Positions 6,787-13,690 of a stretch of 14,449 nucleotides of DNA are shown piece by piece. The stretch comes from Chloroflexota bacterium. Lineage in GTDB: Bacteria; Chloroflexota; Anaerolineae; B4-G1. The notes under the pieces were generated by a model. That model saw only the letters and a program-made list of their open reading frames with translations, searched no databases and was not told the origin of the DNA. Where the stretch lies: the NCBI GenBank assembly GCA_003648125.1, contig QMOE01000011.1:1-14449 (forward strand), given 5' to 3'. Numbering within the stretch: the stretch's first letter is position 1; the number at the start of each line of letters is the position of its first letter. A program made the position numbers and the translations under genes.

Positions 6787-6815
6787 ATTATAACCTAATG
6801 GTATCACTTGCACAA
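6787..6815 (-). promoter_or_regulatory. Promoter giving a probably leaderless TSUP mRNA
   Basis: On the minus strand TTGTGC (plus 6810-6815) and a perfect TATAAT (plus 6787-6792) are 17 bases apart. Only six bases separate the -10 box from the ATG at 6780, so the first transcribed base should be at or very near the A of the ATG. The absence of a ribosome binding site agrees with this. Confidence 0.6.
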
Positions 6816-6831
6816 ATGAGCGTTCCGCGAG

Positions 6832-6952
6832 CAGCAATTCCCGTTATGGGTGAAAAGTCAGGTCGTAGCCGCGATTTCGCAATCGCGCAGGATGCTTTAC
6901 GTGGAAAAACAGACGCGATTCGGAAATCGCGGCTACAAAACGGGAATTGCTG
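6832..6952. mobile_element. 121-bp MITE-like element with nested hairpins
   Basis: Terminal inverted repeats CAGCAATTCCCGTT (6832-6845) and AACGGGAATTGCTG (6939-6952) are perfect over 14 bp. Inside, GTAGCCGCGATTTC (6865-6878) and GAAATCGCGGCTAC (6923-6936) form a second perfect 14-bp pair. Each internal arm also folds on itself (GCGATT/AATCGC at 6871-6886 and 6915-6930). The element is flanked by TTCCGCGAG (6823-6831) and TTCCGTGAG (6953-6961), which agree at eight of nine positions and could be a target duplication. It encodes no protein. It fills the first part of the 336-base gene-free stretch 6781-7116; the rest of that stretch holds the promoters at 6965-6993 and 7059-7088 and nothing else I recognise. 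Confidence 0.72.
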
Positions 6953-6964
6953 TTCCGTGAGTGT

Positions 6965-6993
6965 TTGACTTTTGTCGGGTGATATGCTACACT
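6965..6993 (+). promoter_or_regulatory. Upstream promoter of the amino-acid transporter
   Basis: TTGACT (6965-6970) and TACACT (6988-6993) are 17 bases apart (five of six and four of six). Transcription would start near 7000, giving a leader of about 115 bases before aapJ. The -35 begins four bases after the possible target duplication of the MITE-like element. Confidence 0.5.
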
Positions 6994-7058
6994 TGCCGTC
7001 AATTACCTGGTTGAGCGGCGTGAAAGGAGGTGTTGCCAAGAATCCCAAACAAACACTG

Positions 7059-7088
7059 TTGACTTTTTACTCGTTCACTGTTTCTATT
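7059..7088 (+). promoter_or_regulatory. Possible second, proximal promoter of the amino-acid transporter
   Basis: TTGACT (7059-7064) and TCTATT (7083-7088) are 18 bases apart. The start would be near 7095, about 22 bases before the aapJ ATG and just ahead of its ribosome site AAGGAGG (7104-7110). The -10 is weaker than that of the upstream promoter. Confidence 0.35.
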
Positions 7089-7116
7089 TAACTAACATTT
7101 GAGAAGGAGGAGAGTT

Positions 7117-8223
7117 ATGTATCGCAAATTGTTTAAACTGTTGGCCGTTCTGTCAGTCTTGAGTTTTGTGCTCACTGCTTGTGGACAGGTTGCTACCGAA
7201 TGTCCCCCGTGCCCTGAGGCTGCTGAATGCCCCGAGTGCCCCCCGTGCCCTGAAGCGCCCGCGGCAGGCGAGGCGCGCTTGGAGATCGTCAAGGCGCGCG
7301 GCAAGGTCGTATGCGGCAGCCGCACCGACCTGCTCGGCTTTGGCTACCTGGACGCGGACGGCAACAACGTCGGCTTTGACATTGACTTTTGCCGGGCCGT
7401 CGCCGTCGCCATCTTTAACGACCCCAATGCTGTCGAGTTCGTACCGCTGACGGCGGCCGAGCGTGGTCCGGTCCTGCAGACCGCCGAGGTGGATCTGCTA
7501 TCCCGCAACTGCACCTGGACCTCTAGCCGCGACGCGGCGTGGGGCAACTTTACGGTTGTCACGTTCTACGACGGGCAGGGGATGATGGTCCGCAAGGACC
7601 TCGGCGCCACCACGCTGGAAGACCTGGATGGCGCGACCGTCTGCGTGACCACCGGCACCACCACCGAGTTGAACCTGGCCGACAACTTCCGTGAGCGCGG
7701 CCTGAGTTTTGAGGCGGTCACGTTCGAGGATACTGCCTCCGTATACAACGCCTACGAGGAAGGCCGCTGCGACGCCTGCACCAGCGACAAATCACAATTG
7801 GCAGCCGTCCGCATGGGCTTTACCAATCCCGATGACCACATGGTTATGGACCTCACCATGTCCAAGGAGCCTTTGACGCCGGCCGTCCCGCAAGGCGATG
7901 ACCAGTGGTTCGATCTGGTCAAGACCGTGGCTTATGTCCTGATCAACGCTGAAGAGTTGGGCGTCACCTCGGCGAACGTGGACGAGATGATGAGCAGCGA
8001 CAACCCCTCCGTCACGCGCTTGCTGGGCGTGGAGGGCGAGTTCGGTCAGGCTGACTTGGGCCTGGAAGTTGATTTCGCTGCCAACATAATCCGCGAGGTA
8101 GGCAACTATGGCGAGATCTATGATCGGTACATGGGCCCCAACGGGGATGCCTTCACTCTGCCTCGTGGCCCCAACAAACTCTGGAGCGATGGCGGCTTGA
8201 TCTACGCGCCGCCCATCCGTTAA
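7117..8223 (+). CDS. aapJ: General L-amino-acid ABC transporter, substrate-binding lipoprotein
   Basis: Lipid-anchored binding protein of 368 residues that captures amino acids outside the membrane for the AapQMP importer encoded next. ATG 7117 was chosen because AAGGAGG (7104-7110) precedes it; an in-frame start at 7099 is a TTG overlapping that site. A Lys/Arg start and hydrophobic stretch end in the lipobox LTA-Cys22. An unusual linker follows (about 29-46) with CPPC and overlapping CPEC/CPPC motifs, giving five cysteines in 16 residues. Residues about 57-368 form a family-3 (SBP_bac_3) domain with AapJ-like features: GKVVCG, GFDIDFCRAVAVAIF, LLSRNCTWTSSRD and a C-terminal YAPPIR. The usual AapJ length is near 340; the linker accounts for the extra. 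A strong terminator follows, which could make this mRNA more abundant than those of the permeases. Confidence 0.92.
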   Translation: MYRKLFKLLAVLSVLSFVLTACGQVATECPPCPEAAECPECPPCPEAPAAGEARLEIVKARGKVVCGSRTDLLGFGYLDADGNNVGFDIDFCRAVAVAIFNDPNAVEFVPLTAAERGPVLQTAEVDLLSRNCTWTSSRDAAWGNFTVVTFYDGQGMMVRKDLGATTLEDLDGATVCVTTGTTTELNLADNFRERGLSFEAVTFEDTASVYNAYEEGRCDACTSDKSQLAAVRMGFTNPDDHMVMDLTMSKEPLTPAVPQGDDQWFDLVKTVAYVLINAEELGVTSANVDEMMSSDNPSVTRLLGVEGEFGQADLGLEVDFAANIIREVGNYGEIYDRYMGPNGDAFTLPRGPNKLWSDGGLIYAPPIR

Positions 8224-8245
8224 TCGAGCCTCGGTAGATCCAATA

Positions 8246-8281
8246 GGGGTCAGGTTGCCCTAGTGAACCTGACCCCTTTTT
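8246..8281 (+). terminator. Rho-independent terminator between aapJ and aapQ
   Basis: GGGGTCAGGTT (8246-8256) and AACCTGACCCC (8266-8276) form an 11-bp perfect stem with a 9-base loop, followed by TTTTT (8277-8281). Since aapQ starts only 15 bases later and has no promoter of its own that I can see, partial read-through is the likely purpose, yielding more binding protein than permease. Confidence 0.85.
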
Positions 8282-8296
8282 AGAAAGGGATCGAGT

Positions 8297-9490
8297 ATGA
8301 ACAAAGACTCTCGCATCCAAGTCATCACCAGGAGCAGCATCCCTCTCTGGCGCGACGAGCGAGTGATCCAGGGAATTGCCCAGGTCATCTCTGCGGCCCT
8401 CGTGATTGGCTTTTTGATTTTCTTTGTCAGCAACGTGCTTCGGGCTGCTCACGACAGAGGACTGAGCCTGAGTTACGACTTTGTAAAAGAATCGGCTGGG
8501 TTTCCCCTGGCAGAGTCGGTGATCCCATACGACGAATCCCGATCCTTTGGCTACGCCTTTCTGATCGGCATCCTGAATACGATCAAGGCGGCGGTGGTGG
8601 GCATCGTCCTGGCGACGGCGCTGGGAACGACAGCAGCCCTGGCCCGGCTTTCCTCCAACTGGTTGATCAGCAAGATCGCCAGTGTCTATATCGAGATCGT
8701 CCGTAATATCCCGCTGCTGGTTCAACTCTTTATCTGGTACTTTGCCGTCTTTCAAAACCTGCCCATTGTCAAGGAAAGTATCCAGTGGCCCGGCCCCATC
8801 TACCTCAGCCAGCGCGGCGTCTATATGCCGTCCCCGGTACCAACCTCGACCTTTGGTAACTGGATCGCCTTTGTGGTGGGGGGAATCATCCTGTCCATCC
8901 TCTTGCACATCCTACTGGGCCGCTATCGGCTAAAGACGGGACATGAGACCTATCCGGTGGCGACCGCGCTTGCAGTGTTGTTGATCGTGCCTGCCCTGGG
9001 CTGGTTCCTGGTCGGCGCAAGCCCGTTGGTGGCAGATATACCGGTGATGAGCAAGTTCAATTTCGATGGGGGTACGCGGCTCACTATCGAGTACGCCGCT
9101 CTGCTGGCCGGGCTGGTGATCTATACCGGTGCCTTTATCGCCGAAGTGGTGCGCGCCGGCATCATGGCGGTCGACCGGGGGCAGTTCGAGGCGGCGCGGG
9201 CGGTCGGCCTCAACGGGATGCAGGTGCTGCGCCTGATCGTCTTTCCCCAGGCGATGCGCGTCATCATCCCGCCGCTGATCAGCCAATACCTGAACCTGAC
9301 CAAGAACTCGAGCCTGGCTATTGCGGTCGGCTATCCTGACATGTTTTTCGTGGGCCGAACGATAATCAACCAGGCCGGGAGCGCGGTTCCCGTCTTTTCG
9401 ATGGTGATGGCCGTTTACCTCTCTATCAGCCTGACTACATCCATTCTGATGAACATTTATAATCGTCGGATTCAATTGGTGGAGCGATGA
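8297..9490 (+). CDS. aapQ: General L-amino-acid ABC transporter, permease subunit AapQ
   Basis: Inner-membrane permease of 397 residues, one half of the channel for amino acids delivered by AapJ. AapQ/AapM permeases are longer than the usual 220-250 residue polar-amino-acid permeases because of inserted segments, and this length agrees. Visible membrane helices include about 29-48, 88-115, 140-155, 188-207, 222-240 and 266-288. The conserved N-terminal part of the transport domain is GILNTIKAAVVGIVLATALG (91-110). The EAA loop that docks the ATPase is EAARAVGLNGMQVLRLIVFP (298-317). ATG 8297 has AAAGGGA at 8284-8290. It overlaps aapM by four bases (ATGA), so the two permeases are translationally coupled. 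Confidence 0.93.
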   Translation: MNKDSRIQVITRSSIPLWRDERVIQGIAQVISAALVIGFLIFFVSNVLRAAHDRGLSLSYDFVKESAGFPLAESVIPYDESRSFGYAFLIGILNTIKAAVVGIVLATALGTTAALARLSSNWLISKIASVYIEIVRNIPLLVQLFIWYFAVFQNLPIVKESIQWPGPIYLSQRGVYMPSPVPTSTFGNWIAFVVGGIILSILLHILLGRYRLKTGHETYPVATALAVLLIVPALGWFLVGASPLVADIPVMSKFNFDGGTRLTIEYAALLAGLVIYTGAFIAEVVRAGIMAVDRGQFEAARAVGLNGMQVLRLIVFPQAMRVIIPPLISQYLNLTKNSSLAIAVGYPDMFFVGRTIINQAGSAVPVFSMVMAVYLSISLTTSILMNIYNRRIQLVER

Positions 9491-10692
9491 GTATGAGCAC
9501 AAACTCTGCAGCTGTCATACGACCGCCGTCCCCCCCGGGACTTGTCCGCTGGCTCAAAAAGAATCTGTTCAGCACGTGGTACGATGCTTTGCTCACTATT
9601 CTGGCAATAGCGCTCCTCTACTTTGTGCTAAAAGGCGCGCTGAGTTGGGTGTTGTTCACGGCCAACTGGGCGCCGGTCATCAACAGTCCAAAACTATTTG
9701 CGGTGGGGCAATACCCGCCGAAGCAACTGTGGCGGGTGGGAACCATCCTGTTCATGGTTTCCTTTCTCTTTGGCCTCAGTTGGCGCGTTTGGGGTGGCAC
9801 AGTACGCACTTTTGCTCTGACTCTGGCAGTGGCGCTTGGCATCGTGGCTCTGCTGCCCATCAGCATGGAGCTGAAATTACGGCTTGGATTTTTGGCTAAT
9901 CCAATTCTGACCTTTATCGGCTATCAAGTGGGACGTACCCCTATCGGCAAATCCCGCTGGGTGGCGCTGGGCTGGCTGCTCTCGTTCGTCTTGACCATTC
10001 TACTGCTGGTCGGGATCGAAGGTGTGAGTTGGCTGCCCAAGGTCGAGACTGGGTTGTGGGGCGGGCTGCTCCTGACCTTCCTGCTGGCCCTGGTTGGCAT
10101 CGTGGCCTCGTTTCCCATCGGCGTCTTGCTGGCGTTGGGGCGACAGAGCAAACTGCCGGTGCTCAAGGGGTTTTGCGTCCTGTTCATCGAGATCGTCCGG
10201 GGAGTGCCCCTGGTGACGATTCTGTTTATGGCTTCCATCATCCTGCCCCTGTTTTTGCCCGGGGGGGTGCGCATTGACCGCGTGTTGCGAGCCATGGTAG
10301 GAATGACCCTCTTCGCCGCCGCTTACATGGCCGAGAACATACGCGGCGGCTTGCAGGCCATCCCTCGAGGACAGATCGAGGCAGCCAAAGCTGTGGGTCT
10401 GAACAACTTTCAGACTATGGGGTTGATCGTGCTGCCGCAAGCGCTGAGACTGGTCATTCCCACCATCGTGGGTCAGTTCATCGCTCTCTTTATGGATACC
10501 ACCCTGGCCGCGATCGTGGGTCTCTTGGAACTGCTCGCCATTGGGCGAGCCGTCTTGGAAAGCAACGTCGAGTGGAAACTCTTGAATATGGAAGTATATT
10601 TGTTCATCGCGGTTATTTTCTGGGTTTTTAACTATGCCATGTCTTACGCCAGCCGACGGCTTGAGGTTGCCCTGGGCGTGGGAGAGCGTTAA
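9487..10692 (+). CDS. aapM: General L-amino-acid ABC transporter, permease subunit AapM
   Basis: Inner-membrane permease of 401 residues, partner of AapQ. Many hydrophobic helices are visible (about 34-58, 84-100, 108-124, 158-177, 191-217, 236-257, 268-285, 334-353, 369-386). The transport domain lies in the C-terminal half and carries the EAA loop [20 protein letters not shown] (298-317), close to the AapQ version as expected for a heterodimer that contacts one ATPase type. ATG 9487 was chosen for the ATGA overlap with aapQ and GGTGGAG just upstream; an in-frame ATG at 9493 is an alternative two codons later. The stop is followed within 12 bases by the ATPase gene, completing the J-Q-M-P order known from the Aap system of Rhizobium. 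Confidence 0.93.
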   Translation: MSMSTNSAAVIRPPSPPGLVRWLKKNLFSTWYDALLTILAIALLYFVLKGALSWVLFTANWAPVINSPKLFAVGQYPPKQLWRVGTILFMVSFLFGLSWRVWGGTVRTFALTLAVALGIVALLPISMELKLRLGFLANPILTFIGYQVGRTPIGKSRWVALGWLLSFVLTILLLVGIEGVSWLPKVETGLWGGLLLTFLLALVGIVASFPIGVLLALGRQSKLPVLKGFCVLFIEIVRGVPLVTILFMASIILPLFLPGGVRIDRVLRAMVGMTLFAAAYMAENIRGGLQAIPRGQIEAAKAVGLNNFQTMGLIVLPQALRLVIPTIVGQFIALFMDTTLAAIVGLLELLAIGRAVLESNVEWKLLNMEVYLFIAVIFWVFNYAMSYASRRLEVALGVGER

Positions 10693-10703
10693 AGGAGGAT
10701 AAC

Positions 10704-11471
10704 GTGGCCGAAGCAAACAGGACACATTTGTCTGCCGACGATATCATCATCTGCCGTGACGTACACAAGTGGTTTGACGACTTTCACGTGCTGCAGGGCG
10801 TCTCGTTGACTATCAAGCGGCAAGAGGTGGTTGTCATTTGCGGCCCTTCGGGTTCAGGCAAATCCACCCTTATCCGCACCATCAACCGCCTCGAAGAACA
10901 CCAGCGGGGAGACATCATCGTGGACGGCATCGAGTTGAGCCACGACATCCGCAACATTGAGGCCGTCCGGCGCGAAGTGGGCATGGTGTTCCAACAGTTC
11001 AACCTCTTCCCGCACCTGACGGTGTTGCAGAACGTCACCCTGGCGCCTATCTGGGCGCGCAAGTGGCCCAAGGAAAAGGCCGAAGAGACCGCCATACAAT
11101 TATTGGAGCGGGTAGGGATTCCCGAACAAGCCCATAAATACCCGGGTCAGTTATCGGGCGGGCAGCAGCAACGAGTAGCCATCGCCCGCGCTCTGGCTAT
11201 GCAGCCCAAGATCATGCTCTTTGACGAGCCGACCTCCGCGCTGGACCCAGAGATGATCAAAGAAGTGCTGGATGTGATGCGCGAGTTGGCTCGCTCCGGC
11301 ATGACGATGATCGTCGTGACCCACGAGATGGGTTTTGCCAGAGAAGCCGCGCACCGCATCGTCTTTTTCGACGCGGGGAATATCGTGGAACAGAACACGC
11401 CGGAAGAGTTTTTCGCCAATCCTAAGGAGGAACGCACCAAGTTGTTCCTGAGCCAGATTCTTACGCATTAG
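10704..11471 (+). CDS. aapP: General L-amino-acid ABC transporter, ATPase subunit AapP
   Basis: Cytoplasmic ATPase of 255 residues that powers the AapQM channel. All ABC motifs are intact: Walker [10 protein letters not shown] (47-55), Q-loop [11 protein letters not shown] (Gln97), signature LSGGQQQR (150-157), Walker [13 protein letters not shown] (170-181, Glu175 catalytic) and H-loop His207 in VVTHEMGFA. The sequence is of the polar-amino-acid (GlnQ/HisP) class, and the operon context gives AapP. The start is a GTG at 10704 preceded by AAGGAGG (10692-10698), which overlaps the aapM stop codon. Length matches the family (about 250-260). A strong hairpin terminator ends the operon 24 bases later. 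Confidence 0.94.
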   Translation: MAEANRTHLSADDIIICRDVHKWFDDFHVLQGVSLTIKRQEVVVICGPSGSGKSTLIRTINRLEEHQRGDIIVDGIELSHDIRNIEAVRREVGMVFQQFNLFPHLTVLQNVTLAPIWARKWPKEKAEETAIQLLERVGIPEQAHKYPGQLSGGQQQRVAIARALAMQPKIMLFDEPTSALDPEMIKEVLDVMRELARSGMTMIVVTHEMGFAREAAHRIVFFDAGNIVEQNTPEEFFANPKEERTKLFLSQILTH

Positions 11472-11495
11472 GCCACTTGTACCATCCAGAACGGC

Positions 11496-11530
11496 AAAAC
11501 CCGAAGGGTTCCACTACCCCTTCGGGTTTT
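11496..11530. terminator. Bidirectional terminator between aapP and the ferredoxin gene
   Basis: AAAACCCGAAGGG (11496-11508) and CCCTTCGGGTTTT (11518-11530) form a 13-bp perfect stem around a 9-base loop. The stem ends in TTTT on both strands. It lies between the aapP stop and the stop of the convergent ferredoxin gene, so it can end both transcripts. Confidence 0.85.
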
Positions 11531-11552
11531 GGTTATCGCAGGTAAACGCGGA

Positions 11553-11759
11553 TTATGTCACGATGGCTCCGTACGGGCAGGCCGGCAGACAAGCCATACA
11601 ACCGTAGCAGAGATTACCATCAATGAACGGTGGCTCTCCTGGGTCTATGGCGACGATGGCTTTTGTCCGGCACACTTTCCGGGCCACGCACTTGCGACAA
11701 ACCTGACACAGGCTGTTGTCTACGTGAGGAATTTTGGTGGGGAGTGGGTGATCTGGCAT
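11553..11759 (-). CDS. Small 2[4Fe-4S]-type ferredoxin
   Basis: Cytoplasmic electron carrier of 68 residues. Two cluster motifs are visible: Cys18, 21, 24, 30 (CQVCRKCVARKVC, spacing C-x2-C-x2-C-x5-C) and Cys51, 54, 57, 61 (CYGCMACLPACPYGAI, the standard C-x2-C-x2-C-x3-C-P). The first motif is wider than the usual x3 spacing and lacks the Pro. ATG 11759 was chosen because the homologous-looking part begins there; the frame runs open to a TTG at 11858, but those 33 codons cross a palindromic repeat and look non-coding. The ribosome site is modest (AGGA about 8-10 bases upstream). The gene is last in the minus-strand redox cluster, 153 bases beyond trxB. Its partner is unknown. TrxB keeps its NADPH motifs, so the ferredoxin need not feed it. 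Confidence 0.78.
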   Translation of the reverse strand: MPDHPLPTKIPHVDNSLCQVCRKCVARKVCRTKAIVAIDPGEPPFIDGNLCYGCMACLPACPYGAIVT

Positions 11760-11804
11760 AACTCGATCCTGGTTGTTCCCTTTACGCTGAGAACATTCTA
11801 TTTT

Positions 11805-11905
11805 GTAGCTGCTCGGGTGCCCGGCATTGAATAAAGAGCCATTTTCGAAGGCAATCAAGTGCCGGGCACCTTGAAAACTTGAACGGGCTATGCCTGAGCA
11901 GTTAC
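11805..11905. repeat. Nested palindromic element between trxB and ferredoxin
   Basis: Outer arms GTAGCTGCTC (11805-11814) and GAGCAGTTAC (11896-11905) pair at nine of ten positions. Inner arms GGTGCCCGGCA (11816-11826) and TGCCGGGCACC (11860-11870) pair perfectly over 11 bp. The 33-base middle encodes nothing. It fills most of the trxB-ferredoxin gap and could act as an RNA hairpin that ends or stabilises the mRNA, or be a non-autonomous mobile repeat. Confidence 0.65.
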
Positions 11906-11912
11906 CCTGTTT

Positions 11913-12902
11913 TTACGATTGGTGTCCTTCCAGAAACCTCTCTGCCTCTAGCGCCGCCACCGCGCCAGAACCGGCCGCGATCACGATCTGGCGATAGAGC
12001 GGATCTTGCGCGTCCCCGGCCACAAAGACTCCCGGCACACTCGTCCGCTGACGACGGTCGGAGACGATGTACCCTTGCTCGTTCAATTCCAACTGACCGG
12101 CAAACAACCCTGTCGTTGGCTCCAGGCCGACGTAGAGGAACACGCCGTCGGTCTCAATGACCCTGGTCGCGTCAGTTTTCACGTTGCGCACCCGCACCCC
12201 ATTCACCGTCTGCTCGCCTAGAATTTCCTCCACTACAGCATCCCACACGAAACGTATCTTTGGATTCGCCAAGGCTTGTTCACGGTTGATCTTGGTCGCC
12301 CGCAACTCATCGCGCCGGTGAATGACGATCACCTCGCTGGCGAAGCGGGTGAGGAAGATCGCTTCAGTGATGGCGCTATCCCCTCCGCCGACGACCACGA
12401 CTGTTTTATCCCGATAAAAGAAACCGTCGCAGGTCGCGCAGGCGGAGACGCCCCGGCCGAAGAACTTGTCCTCACCAGGCACTCCCAGGCGGCGCGGGAC
12501 AGCGCCGGTGGCAACGATCACTGCTCGAGATTGGTACACGGCTCCGTGCGTGTGGATGGTGAAAGGCTTGGCGGAAAAATCTACCTCCGTCGCGTCATTT
12601 ATCAATATCTGGGCACCGAATCGTCCAGCCTGTTCTTGAAACAGCTGGCTTAACTCTGGCCCCTCGATCCCTTTGGGGAAGCCGGGATAGTTTTCGATGA
12701 CGTCGGTGTTGGCTGGCTGCCCGCCGGGGAGCGAACCAGCCAGCACCAGAGTTTTGACCCGGGCGCGCCCGGCATAGATAGCGGCGGTCAGCCCGGCCGG
12801 GCCCCCGCCGATGATGGTCAGATCGTAAACCTGATCATCTTGCTTGGTACTTGCATCCGGGCGTGCTTCTTGCTGAGATTGCGTCAACTTGAAATCAAAC
12901 AT
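11913..12902 (-). CDS. trxB: Thioredoxin reductase (NADPH, FAD)
   Basis: Cytoplasmic flavoprotein of 329 residues that passes electrons from NADPH through FAD and a redox-active disulfide to a thioredoxin-fold protein. Visible features in order: FAD-binding IIGGGPAGLTAAIYAGRA (30-47), GGQPANTDVIENYPGF (60-75), active-site Cys155-Ala-Thr-Cys158 followed by Asp, NADPH-binding VGGGDSAITEA (171-181) with HRRDELRA (195-202), and the C-terminal FAD motif GVFVAGDAQD (291-300). The intact GGGDSA and HRRDxxRA motifs argue for NADPH as donor, unlike ferredoxin-dependent relatives, which lose them. The N-terminus carries about 25 polar residues not found in most TrxB. The only candidate start is ATG 12902, with a weak ribosome site. 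It lies four bases after the PDO stop, so its likely substrate is that PDO. Confidence 0.93.
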   Translation of the reverse strand: MFDFKLTQSQQEARPDASTKQDDQVYDLTIIGGGPAGLTAAIYAGRARVKTLVLAGSLPGGQPANTDVIENYPGFPKGIEGPELSQLFQEQAGRFGAQILINDATEVDFSAKPFTIHTHGAVYQSRAVIVATGAVPRRLGVPGEDKFFGRGVSACATCDGFFYRDKTVVVVGGGDSAITEAIFLTRFASEVIVIHRRDELRATKINREQALANPKIRFVWDAVVEEILGEQTVNGVRVRNVKTDATRVIETDGVFLYVGLEPTTGLFAGQLELNEQGYIVSDRRQRTSVPGVFVAGDAQDPLYRQIVIAAGSGAVAALEAERFLEGHQS

Positions 12903-12906
12903 CGTC

Positions 12907-13548
12907 TTACGCTAACGCCTCTCGCAATTTTGCCATCACCATTGACTCTGGCGCAGCTCCTTCAAGATGTGCCGTTTCGTTGATCACTGTGCGTGGCACG
13001 CCCATTACCTGGTATTTGTTCGATAGTTGGGGAAATTCTTGTGCTTCCACCATGTCTGCTTGCACCATTGGGCTGGCGACGGCCATCTGGTGGGCCAGCG
13101 TCACCGACTGTGGACAATACGGGCACGTCGGCGTGATGAAAACCTGGAGATGCACCGGCACTTTTAACCCCGACAGTTCTTTCAGCGCCCCCGCGCTCAA
13201 TTCTGGTTTGCCGGATGCTGTCAGCTTGATTGCGTGGAGCAGAGAGGCGAACTCGTAACCGGATGGGATACCATAGAAACGCACCCCATAGTCCTCCGCC
13301 CCGATGGCAGCAATGGCTGGAATCTTGTCTATGTTTAGCTCTTCCGCCTTTTTCTTGTCGGCGACAAAGTCGTAGACCTCGATATTTAACTTGTCCGAGA
13401 GTGCAGCTACTTCCTCGGCCAACTGTCGGGTCTCTTTGCAAAATTGACATTCGAACTCTTGGGTGAACACCGCTAACCGAACTGGCCCTGCCAGATCGGC
13501 CAATTCCTGCTTAACTTGTCCTGCAATTTCTTCATTCAACAAAGCCAT
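12907..13548 (-). CDS. Two-domain glutaredoxin/thioredoxin-fold protein disulfide oxidoreductase (PDO)
   Basis: Cytoplasmic protein of 213 residues made of two thioredoxin-fold halves, the layout of the PDO family that handles disulfides in thermophiles and many anaerobes. The first half carries Cys34-Gln-Phe-Cys37 and the cis-proline region DKIPAIA (Pro77). The second half carries Cys142-Pro-Tyr-Cys145 and MGVPRTVI (Pro185). Both sites keep both cysteines, and the CPYC of the second is the glutaredoxin-type centre thought to be the main active site. ATG 13548 has AAGGAGAT upstream. It sits directly before trxB (four-base gap), a pairing known for PDO with its reductase, so electrons probably flow NADPH to TrxB to PDO to protein disulfides or persulfides. 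Its ribosome site touches the end of a palindromic repeat (13560-13673). Confidence 0.88.
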   Translation of the reverse strand: MALLNEEIAGQVKQELADLAGPVRLAVFTQEFECQFCKETRQLAEEVAALSDKLNIEVYDFVADKKKAEELNIDKIPAIAAIGAEDYGVRFYGIPSGYEFASLLHAIKLTASGKPELSAGALKELSGLKVPVHLQVFITPTCPYCPQSVTLAHQMAVASPMVQADMVEAQEFPQLSNKYQVMGVPRTVINETAHLEGAAPESMVMAKLREALA

Positions 13549-13559
13549 TTTCTATCTCC

Positions 13560-13673
13560 TTAAATTTGATTTGGGTGCGTTTCATTTCGGTTGGAAGTAG
13601 GCGCGGTTTCCATGCCGCGCGCTATGGAAAGCGCGCTTACTCAACTCATTTGAAACACACCCATTTGATTTAA
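13560..13673. mobile_element. 114-bp MITE-like palindromic element between repressor and PDO genes
   Basis: Ends TTAAAT (13560-13565) and ATTTAA (13668-13673) are followed inward by GGGTGCGTTTCA (13573-13584) and TGAAACACACCC (13651-13662), complementary at 11 of 12 positions. The core holds two hairpins, GCGCGG/CCGCGC (13601-13606, 13615-13620) and GCGCGC/GCGCGC (13617-13622, 13631-13636), plus TTTCCAT/ATGGAAA (13607-13613, 13624-13630). Size and the two-hairpin core recall the element at 6832-6952, but the ends differ. No protein is encoded. Confidence 0.6.
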
Positions 13674-13690
13674 CTTGCACTTGCTGTTTT

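Noticed and set aside
7023..7062. Leader peptide after the strong AAAGGAGG at 7023-7030
   Set aside because: The only start nearby is a TTG two bases after the site, giving nine codons with no run of any one amino acid. Spacing is too short, and I see no attenuator hairpin before aapJ.
8153..8908. Open frame of 251 codons on the minus strand across aapJ and aapQ
   Set aside because: It crosses the aapJ terminator and is antisense to two clear transporter genes; its composition (Asp, Gln, His, Arg) is that of a reverse-strand shadow.
10000..10725. Open frame of 241 codons on the minus strand inside aapM
   Set aside because: Antisense to a well-supported membrane protein; the Gln/His/Asp-rich translation is the mirror of hydrophobic codons.
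11760..11858. N-terminal extension of the ferredoxin to a TTG at 11858
   Set aside because: The extra codons run through the palindromic element at 11805-11905 and show no protein-like pattern; the ATG at 11759 begins the compact ferredoxin.
11913..12902. Ferredoxin-dependent rather than NADPH-dependent thioredoxin reductase, suggested by the nearby ferredoxin
   Set aside because: The NADPH-binding GGGDSA and HRRDELRA motifs are intact, and ferredoxin-dependent relatives lose them.
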